Made by a program: the position numbers and the translations under genes
Notes under the pieces: generated by a model
Database searches by the model: none
Seen by the model: only the letters and a program-made list of their open reading frames with translations
What the model was told of the DNA's origin: nothing
Shown here: one piece after another, positions 62,960 through 64,000 of the stretch
Layout: the number at the start of each line of letters is the position of its first letter
Numbering within the stretch: the stretch's first letter is position 1
Origin: Amblyornis subalaris
Taxonomy: Eukaryota; Chordata; Aves; Passeriformes; Ptilonorhynchidae
Direction of reading: 5' to 3'
Assembly (NCBI GenBank): GCA_018881555.1
Contig: JACAXG010000007.1
Coordinates: 4,168,643 to 4,232,642, forward strand
DNA: 64,000 nt

Positions 62960-64000
62960 TTCTCGTTCATGTATCGCCTAAGTGCGATTTGTCACTCGGC
63001 ATTAGCGGGAGGGCGGCCGCGGCTCCCCGCCGCTTCCCAGGCACTGCTCGGAGACCCAAAATGGAGACCCGGCTGCGCTCGGCATCGCGGGGGCAGATCG
63101 GATCCCCGGGCTGCGGGCCCCCGGGGCTGCGTCCGCAGGGGAGGGGAGGGCGTGAGGCGGCTCCCCCGCGCCCATACACGCGTGTGGATATAAATACGTG
63201 TACGTTCCCGCGCGGCTGCTGCCCNCCCGGATCACGCCGTCTCTGCAGGAGCCTCACGTGGGTGTCGCGCCTCGAGCGCGCGTGGGGAGCGCCCCGAGCC
63301 CGGGGATGTGTCCCACCCCCCCACACACCTCCGGGGCTCCCTCCGGCCCACGGAGGCGGACACGGGCACGGGCGGGCTCGGTCTCCCGGGTTTCGCCNGC
63401 TGCGCCCGCGCCCGCCCGCGTTCCTCGAAGGCAGGAGAGGTGGGCGCTCCCGGGGCTCCGGCGGCGGGGGGAGCAGGGTTAGAGCCGGGCATCCACCGGT
63501 CCCCCGGGCAGGAGAAGCGCGATCTCCGCTGTCCGCGCCTGGAGCTGGCGGCAGGTGAGCGGCGGCGCTTCTGCACGGAAAGGGAAGGCAGCGAGATTCC
63601 CCGTCNGCAGCCAACGGGCAGCGGGAGCAGCCGGGGGATTCTGACGAAATTTTTCAATTTTTCCTGAAAACACCCACCGGAATCTCCCCGCCGGCTGTGC
63701 CCCGCGCTGCCACAGCGCCGAGGCGCGGGTAGGGGGCCACCCCGGAGCGGAGGACAGGATGTAATTTGGGGGAGAGGGGGCATCTCCCCGCCCGCCGCGC
63801 CGGCTGCCGCTTCCCCGTTCCCCACTCCCGCGGGGAGGCAGTGTCGCCCGCCGCAGCCGCGCCGCCGGGAACGGGAGCGGCGCGGGGGGCGAAGGGATGG
63901 GCGGCCCGGGGACGCAGGGCCGGAGCGCGGGGCCGGCGGCGGGCGCGGGTCCCGGCGCGGTGCGGAGCCGCGGCGTGTCCCGGCGTCTCCCGGAGCCGGG
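62960..64000 (+). promoter_or_regulatory. CpG island at the window edge, probable promoter and first exon
   Basis: The last kilobase is extremely GC- and CpG-rich and continues past the window. On the plus strand a TATAAATA box at 63,189-63,196 lies inside it, so transcription could start near 63,215-63,225. A near-consensus donor, CAG then GTGAGC, follows at 63,555. The likely reading is a mainly non-coding first exon of about 330 bases of a plus-strand gene located mostly beyond 64,000. The long frames on both strands here (up to 215 codons) come from GC richness. The gene could not be identified. Confidence 0.6.
63189..63196 (+). promoter_or_regulatory. TATA box candidate TATAAATA
   Basis: A perfect TATAAATA embedded in otherwise GC-rich sequence ('gtgtggatataaatacgtg'). 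The isolated AT-rich octamer in a CpG island is the expected look of a TATA-containing core promoter. Confidence 0.5.

Noticed and set aside
62967..63825. Open frames of 215 and 197 codons on the minus strand and 189 codons on the plus strand in the terminal CpG island
   Set aside because: They are arginine-, proline- and glycine-rich in all frames at once, which reflects GC content. No family motif was seen.
1..64000. tRNA, rRNA, CRISPR arrays or bacterial operon features
   Set aside because: No cloverleaf with A and B boxes, no rRNA-like blocks and no regularly spaced repeats were seen. The sequence is vertebrate nuclear DNA.

Overview
The window looks like a bird nuclear genome, assembled as a draft with scattered single N bases. 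The strongest sign is a set of CR1 LINE copies on both strands. Most carry the typical avian CR1 3' end, and one is a decayed reverse-transcriptase piece. No Alu-like or L1-like repeats are visible. Most of the window is AT-rich non-coding DNA, and no bacterial features were found.

Layout. Positions 1 to about 42,500 form an AT-rich, gene-poor stretch. I see no convincing exon there, only CR1 fragments (about 5,640, 7,621, 19,447, 35,600 and 37,800-38,600), a short CA repeat and A/T tracts. From about 42,500 to 49,700 there is a sharp GC-rich pocket holding the one protein-coding gene I can reconstruct. It is a multi-exon CCDC81-like gene on the minus strand, with its start codon at 48,906, stop at 43,976 and polyadenylation signal at 43,814. 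From 49,700 to 56,800 the sequence is AT-rich again with nothing coding visible. A CpG-rich island lies at about 56,820-57,330. The last kilobase (about 62,960-64,000) is a very GC-rich island with a TATAAATA box and a near-consensus splice donor on the plus strand. This is probably the promoter and first exon of a gene that continues past the window.

The CCDC81-like gene encodes two tandem eukaryotic HU-type (HU-CCDC81) domains followed by a charged helical, probably coiled-coil, region. Ten coding exons join with GT-AG junctions and matching phases, giving about 386 residues without a stop or frameshift. That is much shorter than the roughly 650-residue mammalian CCDC81 I remember, mainly because the C-terminal coiled-coil half is cut short. 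Family members are linked to centrosomes and cilia, and expansion of CCDC81-like genes in birds is, as I recall, a known peculiarity. This gene is the best candidate here for unusual biology.

Intron 1 of this gene holds a probable antisense solo LTR with a long pyrimidine tract. Just beyond the gene's 3' end lie a decayed CR1 piece and a CpG-rich patch, bracketed by near-identical direct repeats about 750 bp apart.
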